Part shown: positions 18,324 to 27,629 of the stretch, in pieces | How positions within the stretch are numbered: the first letter of the stretch is position 1 | Layout: the number at the start of each line of letters is the position of its first letter | Source: Candidatus Bathyarchaeota archaeon | GTDB taxonomy: Archaea; Thermoproteota; CALKCG01; B24; DRYS01 | DNA: 64,000 nucleotides | Assembly (NCBI GenBank): GCA_018396535.1 | Contig: JAGTQC010000001.1 | Span: 1-64,000 of the forward strand | Direction of reading: 5' to 3' | Translations under genes and position numbers: made by a program | Notes under the pieces: model-generated | Databases searched by the model: none | Told to the model about the DNA's origin: nothing | The model's input: the letters and a program-made list of their open reading frames with translations, nothing else

Positions 18324-18422
18324 AATTAGATTTTTACGATATAGCTTTATATCAATGTTACATCCCGATAACCTATAGCGAATAGTATTTATAAACCAGG
18401 ATACACTTTATCCAAACCGGTT

Positions 18423-18878
18423 TTGAAAGTTAAGATTATAGCTCTAGGAAGTATATCATCTTCAGATGATGCTCTAGCTCTAAAAGCTTTAGAGAAGCTT
18501 AGATCGTTAAACCTACCATCAGAAGTAGAGTTGATAGAAGCTGATAGAAACCCCTGTAAGCTAGTGAGCGAAGTAGAAGGATGTGATAAACTCGTAGTAA
18601 TCGATGCTATAAGGATCGGGGCGCCACCTGGAACTATACATAGAATCAAACCAGATTCTATAAAGCCATCTAGATCGATAACGCTCCATAGAATGGATAC
18701 GGCTACGATAGTAAAGCTAGCGTTAACCTTAGCATCAGAGAAGCCTAAAGATATAGTTATCATAGGTTTAGAACCATATACGGTAGATCCGGGATTAAGA
18801 CTATCATCAAAGATAGAGGAGGAGATAGATAAGCTAGTAGAAGAGGTTTTAAAGGAGATATCGAAGGAAAACACTTAA
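18423..18878 (+). CDS. Hydrogenase maturation protease-like protein (peptidase M52)
   Basis: M52 endopeptidases trim the large subunit of NiFe hydrogenases. The 151 residues start VKIIALGSISSSDDALALKAL, a diverged form of the GNxxxxDDGxG motif (Asp16, Asp17), then ELIEAD, VVIDAIRIGAPPGTIH (about 58-73) and DIVIIGLEPYTVDPG (about 116-130), in family order. The TTG at 18423 is used as start. No hydrogenase genes are in this window, so it may act on subunits encoded elsewhere or be a related protein. Confidence 0.7.
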   Translation: MKVKIIALGSISSSDDALALKALEKLRSLNLPSEVELIEADRNPCKLVSEVEGCDKLVVIDAIRIGAPPGTIHRIKPDSIKPSRSITLHRMDTATIVKLALTLASEKPKDIVIIGLEPYTVDPGLRLSSKIEEEIDKLVEEVLKEISKENT

Positions 18879-18880
18879 AC
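18871..18880 (+). promoter_or_regulatory. TATA box of tRNA-Leu
   Basis: acacttaaac lies 31-40 bases before the tRNA 5' end and overlaps the stop codon region of the upstream protease gene. Confidence 0.5.
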
Positions 18881-18910
18881 CTAGGCTATCTAAAGATAAA
18901 ACTAGAGATA

Positions 18911-18998
18911 GCGGGGGTAGCCAAGCTAGGTCTAAGGCGCGGGACTGAGGCTCCCGTGGGGTAGCCCTTCGTGGGTTCAAATCCCACCCCCCGCACCA
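18911..18998 (+). tRNA. tRNA-Leu (anticodon GAG)
   Basis: A class II tRNA with encoded CCA. Acceptor GCGGGGG pairs with CCCCCGC (18988-18994), discriminator A, T-arm GTGGG/CCCAC around TTCAAAT, anticodon stem CGGGA/TCCCG around loop CTGAGGC, and a long variable arm. No intron is present, in contrast to the tRNA-Gln of this window. Confidence 0.96.
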
Positions 18999-19214
18999 TT
19001 ATATATACGTAATCCCTGATAATCTTACTAAGTCTAGGCTTACAGTATCATTATCAAGAAATCTCTGTAGGATCTAGAGGTGGGTAAACTCGTATCCTCA
19101 TATCTTTGAACATTGTATGGAGAATTCTACTGATCTATTCAGCTTATATATTTTCGCTAAATATCGAGTATATAACTAGAGATTTCTAGCTTGATAATAC
19201 CATAGGTGAAATTA

Positions 19215-19589
19215 TTACTCAAACTTTGTACTTTGCTCAACACACTCCCTATGGCGTAATATGAAATCTTCGATGATATGTTTTAAACGATTTTTAGAAG
19301 TGAAGCCTACTATAGAGCCTAGATATCTACCATTACAGTAGAATGCTATGGTAGGCGTACCCATAACCCCGTTTCTTACTGCTACATCCCTATTTCTACG
19401 ATTCTTAAGAACGTTAAATCTTACAAATTTAACTCTACCCCTATACTCCTCAGCGATTTCTTCGAAAATAGGATTCAGCATGATACACCATGGACAATTC
19501 TCATGCCAGAAATCTACGATCGTCAATACGCTAGATTGCAGAACCTCCTTCTCCCAATCCTCAGCATCTACATCTAATACGCTCGACAT
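19215..19589 (-). CDS. Thioredoxin-family protein (CPWC active site)
   Basis: Dithiol-disulfide oxidoreductase. 124 residues with the thioredoxin fold: IVDFWHENCPWCIMLNPIFE (about 25-44) carrying the CPWC redox pair, VKFVRFNVLKNRR (about 56-68), and the cis-proline loop GVMGTPTIAFYCNG (about 76-89). CPWC rather than CGPC departs from classical thioredoxin and suggests a different redox potential. No signal peptide. It stands alone with AT-rich flanks; partners not indicated. Confidence 0.9.
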   Translation of the reverse strand: MSSVLDVDAEDWEKEVLQSSVLTIVDFWHENCPWCIMLNPIFEEIAEEYRGRVKFVRFNVLKNRRNRDVAVRNGVMGTPTIAFYCNGRYLGSIVGFTSKNRLKHIIEDFILRHRECVEQSTKFE

Positions 19590-19717
19590 AACCTTTACAA
19601 CCTATGATTGGAAAGATCGTAATTTAAGTTTTTAGAATAGGGAGGTGGAGGGTTTAAACTATAGAGTATACGGAACCCTAAATTCTCTAGTATCTTCTGA
19701 GAGCTTATATTGTATAG

Positions 19718-20254
19718 CTAGCTCTTTTTCACTTCACTAATCTTCTCTATTATACAGTTTACACTTCTAGTTATCTCCTCATTATACTCTACTAGTTTAG
19801 GTAGGAGTTCTGATACTATTCTAGCCATACCACTCCTTACATCCTCTAATACCGATTCAAGTTTCTCCCTATATCTTCTCTCCCGCTCCAACTCTGTTTT
19901 TAGCTTAGATAGATCATCGGAGGATACTATCTGTGGTATTGTTAAACCCTCTCTAGCTATCCTCTCATACGTCTCTCTAACTATCTCGCCAGCTTTAGTC
20001 CTACCTTGAAGATGACTTCTTATAGTTGCCTCAGTTCTTCCAAGCTCTTCCGCTATCTGGGATATAGTCATCTTAGCCCTCTCCCTAGCTAAAGCTGCAG
20101 CAGCTACTGCTAAACTATCAACCCATGTTAACCTCTCCTCAGGATTCCTAAGCCTCTCTAAGACATCTGGTCTAAGTATACTCCCTATTAGTAGAGCAGA
20201 TTCAAGTTTATGTATCTGCTCCCTACCCAGAGGTGAGAGGGGGACTTCGCTCAT
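19718..20254 (-). CDS. HTH regulator paired with KaiC-like ATPase
   Basis: 178-residue protein. Residues about 70-90 (MTISQIAEELGRTEATIRSH) form a helix-turn-helix, followed by a basic segment. Residues about 125-178 form a charged coiled coil (ELERERRYREKLESVLEDV). It lies 3 bp downstream of the KaiC-like gene in the same operon, a recurrent pairing in Thermoproteota where the HTH protein is thought to be controlled by the ATPase. Target genes are unknown. Confidence 0.72.
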   Translation of the reverse strand: MSEVPLSPLGREQIHKLESALLIGSILRPDVLERLRNPEERLTWVDSLAVAAAALARERAKMTISQIAEELGRTEATIRSHLQGRTKAGEIVRETYERIAREGLTIPQIVSSDDLSKLKTELERERRYREKLESVLEDVRSGMARIVSELLPKLVEYNEEITRSVNCIIEKISEVKKS

Positions 20255-20257
20255 AGC

Positions 20258-20998
20258 CTACTCCCTCCTATATACTGTTATAACCTCCTTAGGTTTAATA
20301 ATTATCCCCCTATCTGTTATATCGAATGGATGTCTCCTCATAGAGTGGGATGTCCCACGCATCTTCCATACTATAATACTACGTTTAAGCTCCCCACCAA
20401 CCTCATCCAGATCTAATCTAACTATGCCATCAGCTGCATGTTCTACACCAGGCCCTCCAAATCCACGTTCGGTTACGCTAACCTGAGATATTAGTATAGA
20501 TGTGCATCCTAGACCTGATAGAACCTTCTTAAGCTGTAGGACTACACTCCTAGCTAGCATAGGTTTAGTTATGTATAGCGTAGTAACAGAATCTATCACA
20601 ACCCTCTCAGCTTCAACCTCCTTAACAGCTGCTCTAATCGTATCTATAAGCATCTGGAAATCATCAGGAGCTTTAACTACATACTTCTCTCTTCTAGCAG
20701 CTTCACCTATACCAGCTGTGAAAGCATCTACTAGAGCGAATCTACCCTTCTCCTCGTATGGAGCTACATCCCACCCGAACTGCGCCATAGAAAGCCTAAC
20801 TTGAACAGGATGCTCTTCTAAAGCTACGAAAACGCCGGGCTGCCCCCTAACCAACCCATTATATAGGTATTGGTATCCGAAGATAGATTTACCAGTACCA
20901 GGTCCACCAGATAGCAATACTACATTACGTCTAGGTATACCTCCGTTAAGTATTTCATCAAAACCAGGTATCCCTGTAAAAACTCTTTCTATAGCCAT
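20258..20998 (-). CDS. KaiC/RadA-family ATPase (single KaiC domain)
   Basis: RecA-superfamily ATPase of the archaeal KaiC-like group, a probable ATP-dependent signalling or regulatory switch. 246 residues: [20 protein letters not shown] start, Walker A GGPGTGKS (about 31-38), FVALEEHP (catalytic glutamates, about 58-65), Walker B-like [11 protein letters not shown] (about 132-142), and a [17 protein letters not shown] element (about 213-229) characteristic of the group. It has a single domain, unlike cyanobacterial double-domain KaiC. It heads the operon with the HTH regulator; upstream is a 350-bp AT-rich gap. Confidence 0.9.
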   Translation of the reverse strand: MAIERVFTGIPGFDEILNGGIPRRNVVLLSGGPGTGKSIFGYQYLYNGLVRGQPGVFVALEEHPVQVRLSMAQFGWDVAPYEEKGRFALVDAFTAGIGEAARREKYVVKAPDDFQMLIDTIRAAVKEVEAERVVIDSVTTLYITKPMLARSVVLQLKKVLSGLGCTSILISQVSVTERGFGGPGVEHAADGIVRLDLDEVGGELKRSIIVWKMRGTSHSMRRHPFDITDRGIIIKPKEVITVYRRE

Positions 20999-21352
20999 AA
21001 ATATACACCTATTAGCTAAGCTTCTCCATACAGCTAGATATAGTTATACTATTTCAATATATAAACTTTACTATGTAATCTAATAGCTAACATAACTTTA
21101 AACAATATAGAATGATGAATAGAATATAGATATCTAGAATTAGTTTATAATAATGTTTAGTAAAAATATGATAAAGATATTAAGATCAACATACATCTAT
21201 AATATTTATAGCAATCAAGATAATCTACACATCATCTAAGCTAAACATGAAATCTGAATTATAGTATAAACCCTTTATAAACTCATCATAAATAGTCCAG
21301 GTAGTTAGCAAGTTAACTATTAAATATATTAAGAGCATAATCTATCTAGTCT
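20999..21352. other. AT-rich intergenic gap, no gene seen
   Basis: About 350 bases, far richer in A and T than the flanking genes, with many short TA-rich tracts. I find no RNA gene, C/D boxes or conserved ORF in either strand. It marks the boundary between core genes and the accessory block and presumably holds the promoter of the KaiC operon near its left end (ctatttcaatatataaact, 21047-21065). Confidence 0.5.
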
Positions 21353-21893
21353 ATGATCATAGATATCCATACACATCTTGGAGACGTTAGATCCTGGTAT
21401 AAAGATTTGAAGGGTGCTATAGGCTTCGGCGAGTATAAGGTTAAGCTTCTGATAAACCATAAATACTCTCTAAGATTATACAAGTTATGCGAGGAGTATG
21501 GTATACCTATCGATAATCAGCATAACTATGGGATAGAATCAGTATTTATAGATATAGCTTCTAAGTATAGCGTGACGGTATTCATGATGCATGGACCTGG
21601 ATGGTGGAGGCATATATCGAGCAAGCCGGGATGCGAAGCCTATCCTAGGGGTATGGTGAAGCCTGGAGGATTAATCGAAAGGATACTAGATAAATTCGAT
21701 AACGTTTACGCAGATATATCTACTACATCAGGATAATAACGCTCTTAGTATGGATAGAAGCTATGCTAAACTATTCCTAGAAAAGTATTGTTCGAAAATA
21801 GATAAGTATAGAAATGCTAGTGGTAGCCAACTATACTTTCTGCCGTCTATCACAAATATCTATTTTGAAACTATCCATCAGACAGAGCTGTAA
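21353..21893 (+). pseudogene. Amidohydrolase (TIM-barrel, metal-dependent) remnant, copy 1
   Basis: Starts MIIDIHTHLGDVRSWYKDLKGA with the HxH metal motif of amidohydrolase-2 enzymes. It jumps directly to IGFGEYKVKLLINHKYSLRLYKLCEE and HGPGWWRHISS, so about 60-90 residues of the usual middle (the GIDKAVLLP strand and what follows) are deleted. At 21734 a single extra base turns TCAGGATATAAC into a stop. In the next frame the protein continues as NALSMDRSYAKLFLEKY to 21893. Deletion, frameshift and short length show it is a pseudogene. Copy 2 lies at 28711. Confidence 0.85.
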
Positions 21894-22186
21894 GTATGAA
21901 ACTTTTATCCTTCATATCGATAAACACTATGCTATCCTTTCCAAAACGACTAGGATACCATGCTTCAATCGATCTAACTAGAGCATCTAATCTACCATAC
22001 CCTAGGTATATCGACTTTCCAGTCTCATGCATACCCTTCTACACATCTATGGAGAAGGCATGGATTGAGTCTATGGATATTTGATAGAGGAGGTGGATAT
22101 GCTAGTGGATGATACGATATTCATCTCGAATTTCAGATCAAATCTTCTCCACCCTTTCGCAGCTCCATCTCATAGTTAACCTTTAG
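21894..22186. other. Unresolved gap with short frames on both strands
   Basis: One frame on each strand spans about 21900-22084: plus (62 codons) and minus (53 codons, from ATG 22049 to stop near 21868, reading ETGKSIYLGYGRLDALVRS early on). Neither resembles a family I know. A 26-codon frame (22099-22179) has a strong gaggaggtgg ribosome site at 22086-22096. Given the flanking pseudogenes these are best seen as decayed coding sequence. Confidence 0.35.
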
Positions 22187-22209
22187 AGAACCCCACTTGG
22201 TGGGGTTCT
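22187..22209. terminator. Perfect 10-bp hairpin, putative terminator
   Basis: AGAACCCCAC and GTGGGGTTCT form a perfect 10-bp stem with a TTG loop. It lies between the minus-strand binding-protein gene (end 22317) and the remnant region. There is no clear T-run, so function is inferred from position; it could also be an mRNA 3'-end stabiliser. Confidence 0.5.
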
Positions 22210-22316
22210 ATGATCACCTTATGGAGCGGCTAAACTCATTGATCCTCCTGTAGATAGTATTTCTTAAAATTAATTTAATAATGAAAAAATAAGGAGATAG
22301 GATTAATGAAACGTTG

Positions 22317-24614
22317 TTATGACCTTCTTCTTAACGCTAGTATAAGCCCTGCAGCTAAGATCACTATGACCACTGCCTCCGCAGCTACAGTCATAGTTAG
22401 CGTCGAAAACTGTCCGGCTAGAGCTGATACTTCTCTCGATAGGGCGTCCACCCTATCTGATATAGCCGTTAACCCTTTAAGCGCTTCGACCGCTGATCTA
22501 AGCTGGGCTACACTATCTTTAAGGCTCGTTACATCTGCTTTTATAGCTGTTACGGTTTCACCTATCTCCACTAATCCTGCGAGGGCTGGAGGCTCGTAGC
22601 TAGCTACACCAGCTGCTACCAGCCTCTCAGCATCCGGGGTAGGTATAGTTATGTATGCGCCTCTCTTATACGGTCCGTAGCTTCTCCCATCAGCACCTAG
22701 GAATGATCCTATATCCTCTGTAACCCATACACTCGTATAAGTTACGGCTACAGGTGTAGGTGCTCCAGGTCTAGGCAGGGCATCCCTGTATGGAACCCTA
22801 CCAGTCGGGTAGAGCCTTAACACTACGAACATCTGCTGAGCCCACCAGTTCACAGGATCCATATAATAGTTCTCAGGGTAGCTAGGCCAACCCTCCCAGA
22901 CGTAGGTATCCTGTAGGGTCCAGAATGGCGTCGGGAAGAAGCCTGCCCAAGGTTTAACCTCAGCCCATATCAGTAGAGCCTTCCTACCAAGCTCGATCAG
23001 CTTCTCAATCTCCCATGGAGGCGTAGCCTCCATCTCATCTATTATAGCGTCTAGCTCAGCCTTCTTCGGGAACTGGTATGCAGCCCAGTAAGTGCCTGGA
23101 GATACTGGTGTGAAGTATTTACTATGCCACCATTGGATATGCGGAACTAGATCCCTTAAAAGCGAGCAGCCCGGCCAGAAGGTCCCAACCTCGTATTCGC
23201 CTTTAGTACCTCTAGCCGAAAATACACCAGACTCGCACGGCTCTACGACTACTTCTATACCAAACTTCCTCCATTCGTCGGCTACTAGGAATCCTATCCT
23301 CTGAGATTCCATCTCGAAGCCTGAGGTAGTCGTTATGTGTATAACCCACGGCTCACCGGTGGGTAGCCTCCACTTTCCATCAGCCCCCTTGGTGAAACCA
23401 ACTTTTTTAAGGAGACTCTCTGAATAAGCAGGGTCGTACCTCCACCATAACGTCTCTGGGTCCATACCTAGCTTGATAAGCTCATCTTTGAGTGGCTGGT
23501 AGTAGTCTTTATCTGCATGTATATACCTGACTATCGGTAGTACGGATGTTGTCGGTAGGGATCCATCTGGCCCTTTGAACGCCTCGTAGATCTTCTTGAA
23601 GTTTATAGCGTGGACTAAAGCTGTCCTGACCTCTGTTATATTATATGGATATGTGTTAAGCTGGAATGCTATACCTTTAACGCATGCATCGAAAGGCCAT
23701 GCTAGAGGCCATTCACGCCTCCACCCTATTACGTACGGATTATTCCTTATAACCATATCCACGGCTTCAGGTAACAGTGTCCTCAGACAGTCGAGCTCAT
23801 GTCTTATCATAGCCATAGCCTTCTTCTCATCCGGTCCATGGTGGATTACGAGAACCCACTTAGGCGATGGCTTATAGCCGAATAGCTTTGTAGCCCACCA
23901 ATTCTCCTCCCTCTCGTAGAGTAGCCAGTTGCCAGCTGGATCTACACTGACAAGGTTGTACGGCCCTATACTGAGGGGTGGGTAGAACTTGAACTTGACA
24001 GGATCCTGCTTCTCCCATACATGCTTAGGACATATCCACCAACCAGTACCGTATATTATCACTGTGAAAGCGTAGTGGAATCTCGGGTAGGGCTTCTTCA
24101 GCTTTATGAGAACAGTATAGTCGTCTTCTGCTATCGCATCTTCTATCCACGTTACCGCGAAAGCATTCGTAGCCCACTCCTTAGTAGCTAAAGCCGTCTT
24201 TATCGTATAGACCACGTCGTGCGCCGTGAACGGGGTTCCATCATTCCAGTAGGCTCCCTTCCTAAGATAGAATCTCACCGATTTGAAGTCCGCCGAGTAT
24301 TCGTAGCCTGTTGCAAGCCAGTTTATCCATTCTGCGTTCGTCGTGTTAACGTACCATAGGTAGGCACCGACAAGCTGCTGGAAGTATTTACCTCCGGTAG
24401 AGGGTACACCCGGTATCTTGAAGTTGAAGTTTTCTATATCTATGTATGTACCCCAATGGTTCTCGGCTACAAGCACATCTCCACGGGGGACGCCCGGTGG
24501 TAGGGGTAGCTGTGCGTTGACGAGGATAGCTGGAGCGAACATGAACGCTGAAACCAGTACTATAGAGAAGGCTAGAACGTAGGCTAAACTCATATAGGTT
24601 AACGATCTCTTCAT
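22317..24614 (-). CDS. ABC transporter extracellular solute-binding protein, family 5 (peptide/sugar)
   Basis: Captures peptides or oligosaccharides outside the cell for the ABC permeases encoded divergently. Residues about 1-35 form a signal/anchor (LAYVLAFSIVLVSAFMFAPAIL). The SBP_bac_5 core follows with VRFYLRKGAYWNDGTPFTAHDVVYTI (residues about 104-129; the WxDGxPxTAxDV signature). Near the C-terminus a coiled coil (about 680-735, heptads IKADVTSLKDSVAQL) leads to a final membrane helix (about 742-760) and RRRS. So it is tethered at the C-terminus, as in thermophilic archaea. Codon third positions are richer in G/C than neighbours. Confidence 0.92.
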   Translation of the reverse strand: MKRSLTYMSLAYVLAFSIVLVSAFMFAPAILVNAQLPLPPGVPRGDVLVAENHWGTYIDIENFNFKIPGVPSTGGKYFQQLVGAYLWYVNTTNAEWINWLATGYEYSADFKSVRFYLRKGAYWNDGTPFTAHDVVYTIKTALATKEWATNAFAVTWIEDAIAEDDYTVLIKLKKPYPRFHYAFTVIIYGTGWWICPKHVWEKQDPVKFKFYPPLSIGPYNLVSVDPAGNWLLYEREENWWATKLFGYKPSPKWVLVIHHGPDEKKAMAMIRHELDCLRTLLPEAVDMVIRNNPYVIGWRREWPLAWPFDACVKGIAFQLNTYPYNITEVRTALVHAINFKKIYEAFKGPDGSLPTTSVLPIVRYIHADKDYYQPLKDELIKLGMDPETLWWRYDPAYSESLLKKVGFTKGADGKWRLPTGEPWVIHITTTSGFEMESQRIGFLVADEWRKFGIEVVVEPCESGVFSARGTKGEYEVGTFWPGCSLLRDLVPHIQWWHSKYFTPVSPGTYWAAYQFPKKAELDAIIDEMEATPPWEIEKLIELGRKALLIWAEVKPWAGFFPTPFWTLQDTYVWEGWPSYPENYYMDPVNWWAQQMFVVLRLYPTGRVPYRDALPRPGAPTPVAVTYTSVWVTEDIGSFLGADGRSYGPYKRGAYITIPTPDAERLVAAGVASYEPPALAGLVEIGETVTAIKADVTSLKDSVAQLRSAVEALKGLTAISDRVDALSREVSALAGQFSTLTMTVAAEAVVIVILAAGLILALRRRS

Positions 24615-24634
24615 AGTCTTCCCACTTGTAGGGT

Positions 24635-24676
24635 TAGGCAGGTAAAGCTTATATATTTTTTGGTTTACGGTTAATA
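24635..24676. promoter_or_regulatory. Divergent promoter of the ABC transporter genes
   Basis: The 62-bp gap between the two divergent transcripts contains aagcttatatatttttt (24645-24661), a strong TATA element usable in either direction. Spacing fits a short leader for the GTG start at 24677. Confidence 0.45.
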
Positions 24677-25723
24677 GTGATGCCGAATAGGGAAAAACCT
24701 AGTATGGTTAAAGGATTGAAGCAGCTGCTAAAATATATCGCTACTAGGACTGCAGCATACCTAGCTACGATCTTTACAGGAGTGACCTTGACGTATATCG
24801 TGGTTAAGGCTATGCCTGTGGATGCTGTTGAGAATATACTCTTCAATATAATTAGCGTGACAGCGGTATACGATCCTGCATCTATAGAGCTTCTACGTAG
24901 GAATCTCTACGAGATACTCGGTATGGGAGGCTCACCTGTGGAGAGCTATCTCATATTCATCAGGCGGGTATTCACTTTCGATTTCGGGCCGTCGATTATA
25001 GCTTATCCTACACCTGCAAGCGAGATAGTTTTCAACAGGCTTCCATGGACTGTAGGCTTACTTCTAACCTCTACACTTACAGTATGGGTTACAGGTAACC
25101 TCCTCGGAGTTATAGCAGGTTACTTCAGGGATAGAAGGTTCGCTAAAGTCTTAGAGAGTGTAGCTATAACGCTTTACCCCATCCCATACTATATAATGGC
25201 TTTAATTCTCATATTCCTATTCGCATACCTTCTACGTATATTCCCGTTGGGAGGGGGGATAAGCATAATCCCAGAAAAGCTTAACCTAGAAGTTATCTTG
25301 AATATACTATGGCACTCAATCCTACCTGCGGCATCACTGATACTTCCAGGAGCGTTGGGATGGTCATTCCTTAGCTCCAGGACTCTAACTATGCAGACGC
25401 TAGCTGAGGATTATACTAGGTATGCAGAGGCTAGGGGTTTGCCAAGATCACACATACTGAAGAGGTATATCTTGAGAAATATACTACTCCCGCAGACCAC
25501 GGTGCTAGCTCTATCTTTAGGAGGAATATTCGGGGGGGCTTTACTAACAGAGATAGTATTCACCTATCCAGGTGTAGGGCAGATAGCTTATAGGGCAATA
25601 TTCTCAGGGGATGTATACACTCTTATGGCTGTACTATTCCTATCCATAATAGGTACGGCTACCGGAACATATCTACTAGATCTGCTCTACCCCCTGATAG
25701 ATCCGAGGGTTAGGTATAGGTGA
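24677..25723 (+). CDS. ABC transporter permease (DppB/OppB type)
   Basis: First membrane subunit of the transporter. 348 residues with about six helices and the BPD_transp_1 EAA loop, YARYTEARGLPRSHILKRYI-like at about residues 250-270 (here TRYAEARGLPRSHILKRYIL). Start is GTG 24677 or ATG 24680. The second permease begins 7 bp after its stop. Acts in the cytoplasmic membrane with the binding protein encoded divergently and the two ATPases downstream. Confidence 0.92.
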   Translation: MMPNREKPSMVKGLKQLLKYIATRTAAYLATIFTGVTLTYIVVKAMPVDAVENILFNIISVTAVYDPASIELLRRNLYEILGMGGSPVESYLIFIRRVFTFDFGPSIIAYPTPASEIVFNRLPWTVGLLLTSTLTVWVTGNLLGVIAGYFRDRRFAKVLESVAITLYPIPYYIMALILIFLFAYLLRIFPLGGGISIIPEKLNLEVILNILWHSILPAASLILPGALGWSFLSSRTLTMQTLAEDYTRYAEARGLPRSHILKRYILRNILLPQTTVLALSLGGIFGGALLTEIVFTYPGVGQIAYRAIFSGDVYTLMAVLFLSIIGTATGTYLLDLLYPLIDPRVRYR

Positions 25724-25730
25724 CTAGCTA

Positions 25731-26609
25731 ATGGGTACCGTAACAGAATCTCTAAGGAGGATGGGAAAACTTCTAATTACACTATATATGGGGAATCTGA
25801 AGTTCAGAATAGGTTTTACGATTCTATCGATACTCGTAATCCTGGGATTCGCCGTATCACCATTCTCACCTACGAATACTAGGAGCTGGTATATAGTTCC
25901 TAGGGATAGACCGCCATCATACGAATATCCACTCGGCACTTCGTCTATGGGTAGAGATATTCTATGGGAGCTATGCGCCTCTATAAGAAACTCCTTAACC
26001 ATAGCATTCGTGACAGCTATGATAGCCTCCCATATAGGGTTATTCCTAGGCTTCATAGCAGGGATAAGAGGGGGGGTTATCGATAGGATCCTTATGTTTA
26101 TAACGGATACATTCATAATAATCCCAGGTCTTCCACTACTAATGGTTGTTACCACAGTACTTAAACGATACCTCACCATACCGACTCTAGGTATGCTGAT
26201 ATCCATAGTTTCATGGCCTTGGCCTTCAAGGCAGGTAAGATCCATGGTGCTGAGTCTTAGGGAGAGAACATTCATACATACAGCTAAACTTTCAGGTATG
26301 GGTACATTTAGAGTGATAGTGCAGGAGCTCATGCCCTACGTACTCGGATGGCATCTGATAAACTTCACGAACACCATACTATTCTCGATAGGCACCGAGT
26401 CAGGCTTAGCAATCTTAGGTCTATCAATCCTAGATGATAATACACTCGGGGTTATGATATACTGGGCTTTAAATTGGGGTTACGCACTCTTCCGCGGTAT
26501 ATGGTGGTGGCTAGCCGCTCCGGTAGCGACCCTAGTCCTCGTATTTATATCATTCTATCTAGTCTCTATAGGAATGACGGAGTTCATGCATCCGATAGCG
26601 AGGCGATAA
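25731..26609 (+). CDS. ABC transporter permease (DppC/OppC type)
   Basis: Second membrane subunit, 292 residues. It has the DppC N-terminal pattern: one helix (about 25-45), then DRPPSYEYPLGTSSMGRDIL (about 62-81, the GTDxxGRD element) and an EAA loop RERTFIHTAKLSGMGTFRVI (about 177-196). Part of a five-gene transport unit; 3 bp separate it from the first ATPase. Transport substrate (oligopeptide or oligosaccharide) cannot be decided. Confidence 0.92.
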   Translation: MGTVTESLRRMGKLLITLYMGNLKFRIGFTILSILVILGFAVSPFSPTNTRSWYIVPRDRPPSYEYPLGTSSMGRDILWELCASIRNSLTIAFVTAMIASHIGLFLGFIAGIRGGVIDRILMFITDTFIIIPGLPLLMVVTTVLKRYLTIPTLGMLISIVSWPWPSRQVRSMVLSLRERTFIHTAKLSGMGTFRVIVQELMPYVLGWHLINFTNTILFSIGTESGLAILGLSILDDNTLGVMIYWALNWGYALFRGIWWWLAAPVATLVLVFISFYLVSIGMTEFMHPIARR

Positions 26610-26612
26610 ATT

Positions 26613-27629
26613 GTGGAGCCTTCATTGATAGTAGAAGGCCTTAAGGCTGGATATAAGCTTCAGACGATAGGATCGTCTGAGGAGGTGGGAGTATACGTAG
26701 ATGCGGTCAGCGGTGTATCGTTTACACTCTATAGGAATGAGGTATTCGGTATAGCTGGTGAATCTGGATGTGGTAAATCTACGTTGATAAAAGCTGTTTA
26801 TGGCTACTATGAGCCCTCCCTAGTCTTAAGGGGTGGCTCTGCTAGAATCTATGGGGCGAAGGGTGAAGAGTTTGATACGACGAGGATGGATAGGGGGCTG
26901 CTTGAGAAGCGCGTCTGGTGGAAGCATATGTCGTATATACCGCAGAGTTCTATGAACGTATTAAATCCGACTATGAGAATTAGGGACCACTTCGCAGAGA
27001 TACTAAGGATACATGTTGGGATGAAGAAGGGTGAGGCATACCAAGAGGCTAGAAAATACCTAGAGGAGGTAGGCTTACCGGTAGATGCTCTATCAGCTTT
27101 CCCCCATCAGCTTAGCGGAGGTATGAGACAAAGGGTTGTGATAGCTTTAGCGATACTCCTCGAGCCTTCTCTCATACTTGCAGATGAACCTTCATCAGCT
27201 CTAGATGTTATAAACCAGAAGGTAGCTTTAACGCTACTCAGGGAGAAACAGGAAGCATTGAAGAATACCCTCGTGATAGTCTCGCATGATATGGGTGTAC
27301 ACGGCGTCCTCACCCATAGGATGGCTATAATGTACGCAGGTAAAATCGTCGAGATAGGAAGGACGGCGGATATCTTCTGGAAACCTCTACATCCATATAC
27401 GAAAGCTCTCATAGAATCTCTACCGAGACTCGGAGATAAGAGTAAGAGGGTTGGACTTAGCGGTTCTCCACCAGATCTTAAAAAACCGCCAGATGGGTGT
27501 AGGTTCCATCCTAGATGCCCCTACGCGATGCTTATATGTAGTAGAGCTGAGCCTTCTCTACGCGAGATTAAAGAAGGCCATTATACGGCATGCTGGCTCT
27601 ACTCTGAAGCTGTGGGGGAGCCTAGATGA
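26613..27629 (+). CDS. ABC transporter ATPase (DppD/OppD type)
   Basis: Energises import. 338 residues: Walker A GESGCGKST (about 50-58), Q-loop YIPQSS (about 110), signature LSGGMRQR (about 168-175), Walker B LILADEPSSALD (about 188-199), H-loop VSHD. The C-terminus has GCRFHPRCPYAMLICSRAEP (about 293-312), the cysteine-rich oligopeptide-ABC tail that binds an iron-sulfur cluster in some members. GTG start at 26613. Overlaps the next ATPase by 4 bases, indicating translational coupling. Confidence 0.94.
   Translation: MEPSLIVEGLKAGYKLQTIGSSEEVGVYVDAVSGVSFTLYRNEVFGIAGESGCGKSTLIKAVYGYYEPSLVLRGGSARIYGAKGEEFDTTRMDRGLLEKRVWWKHMSYIPQSSMNVLNPTMRIRDHFAEILRIHVGMKKGEAYQEARKYLEEVGLPVDALSAFPHQLSGGMRQRVVIALAILLEPSLILADEPSSALDVINQKVALTLLREKQEALKNTLVIVSHDMGVHGVLTHRMAIMYAGKIVEIGRTADIFWKPLHPYTKALIESLPRLGDKSKRVGLSGSPPDLKKPPDGCRFHPRCPYAMLICSRAEPSLREIKEGHYTACWLYSEAVGEPR

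Noticed and set aside
21734..21736. Amidohydrolase frame break as another BHB intron
   Set aside because: Only one extra base is needed to repair it, there is no BHB fold, and a large internal deletion shows the gene is decayed.
21896..22084. 62-codon plus-strand ORF as a real gene
   Set aside because: No family resemblance, an equally long frame lies antisense, and it is embedded in pseudogene debris.
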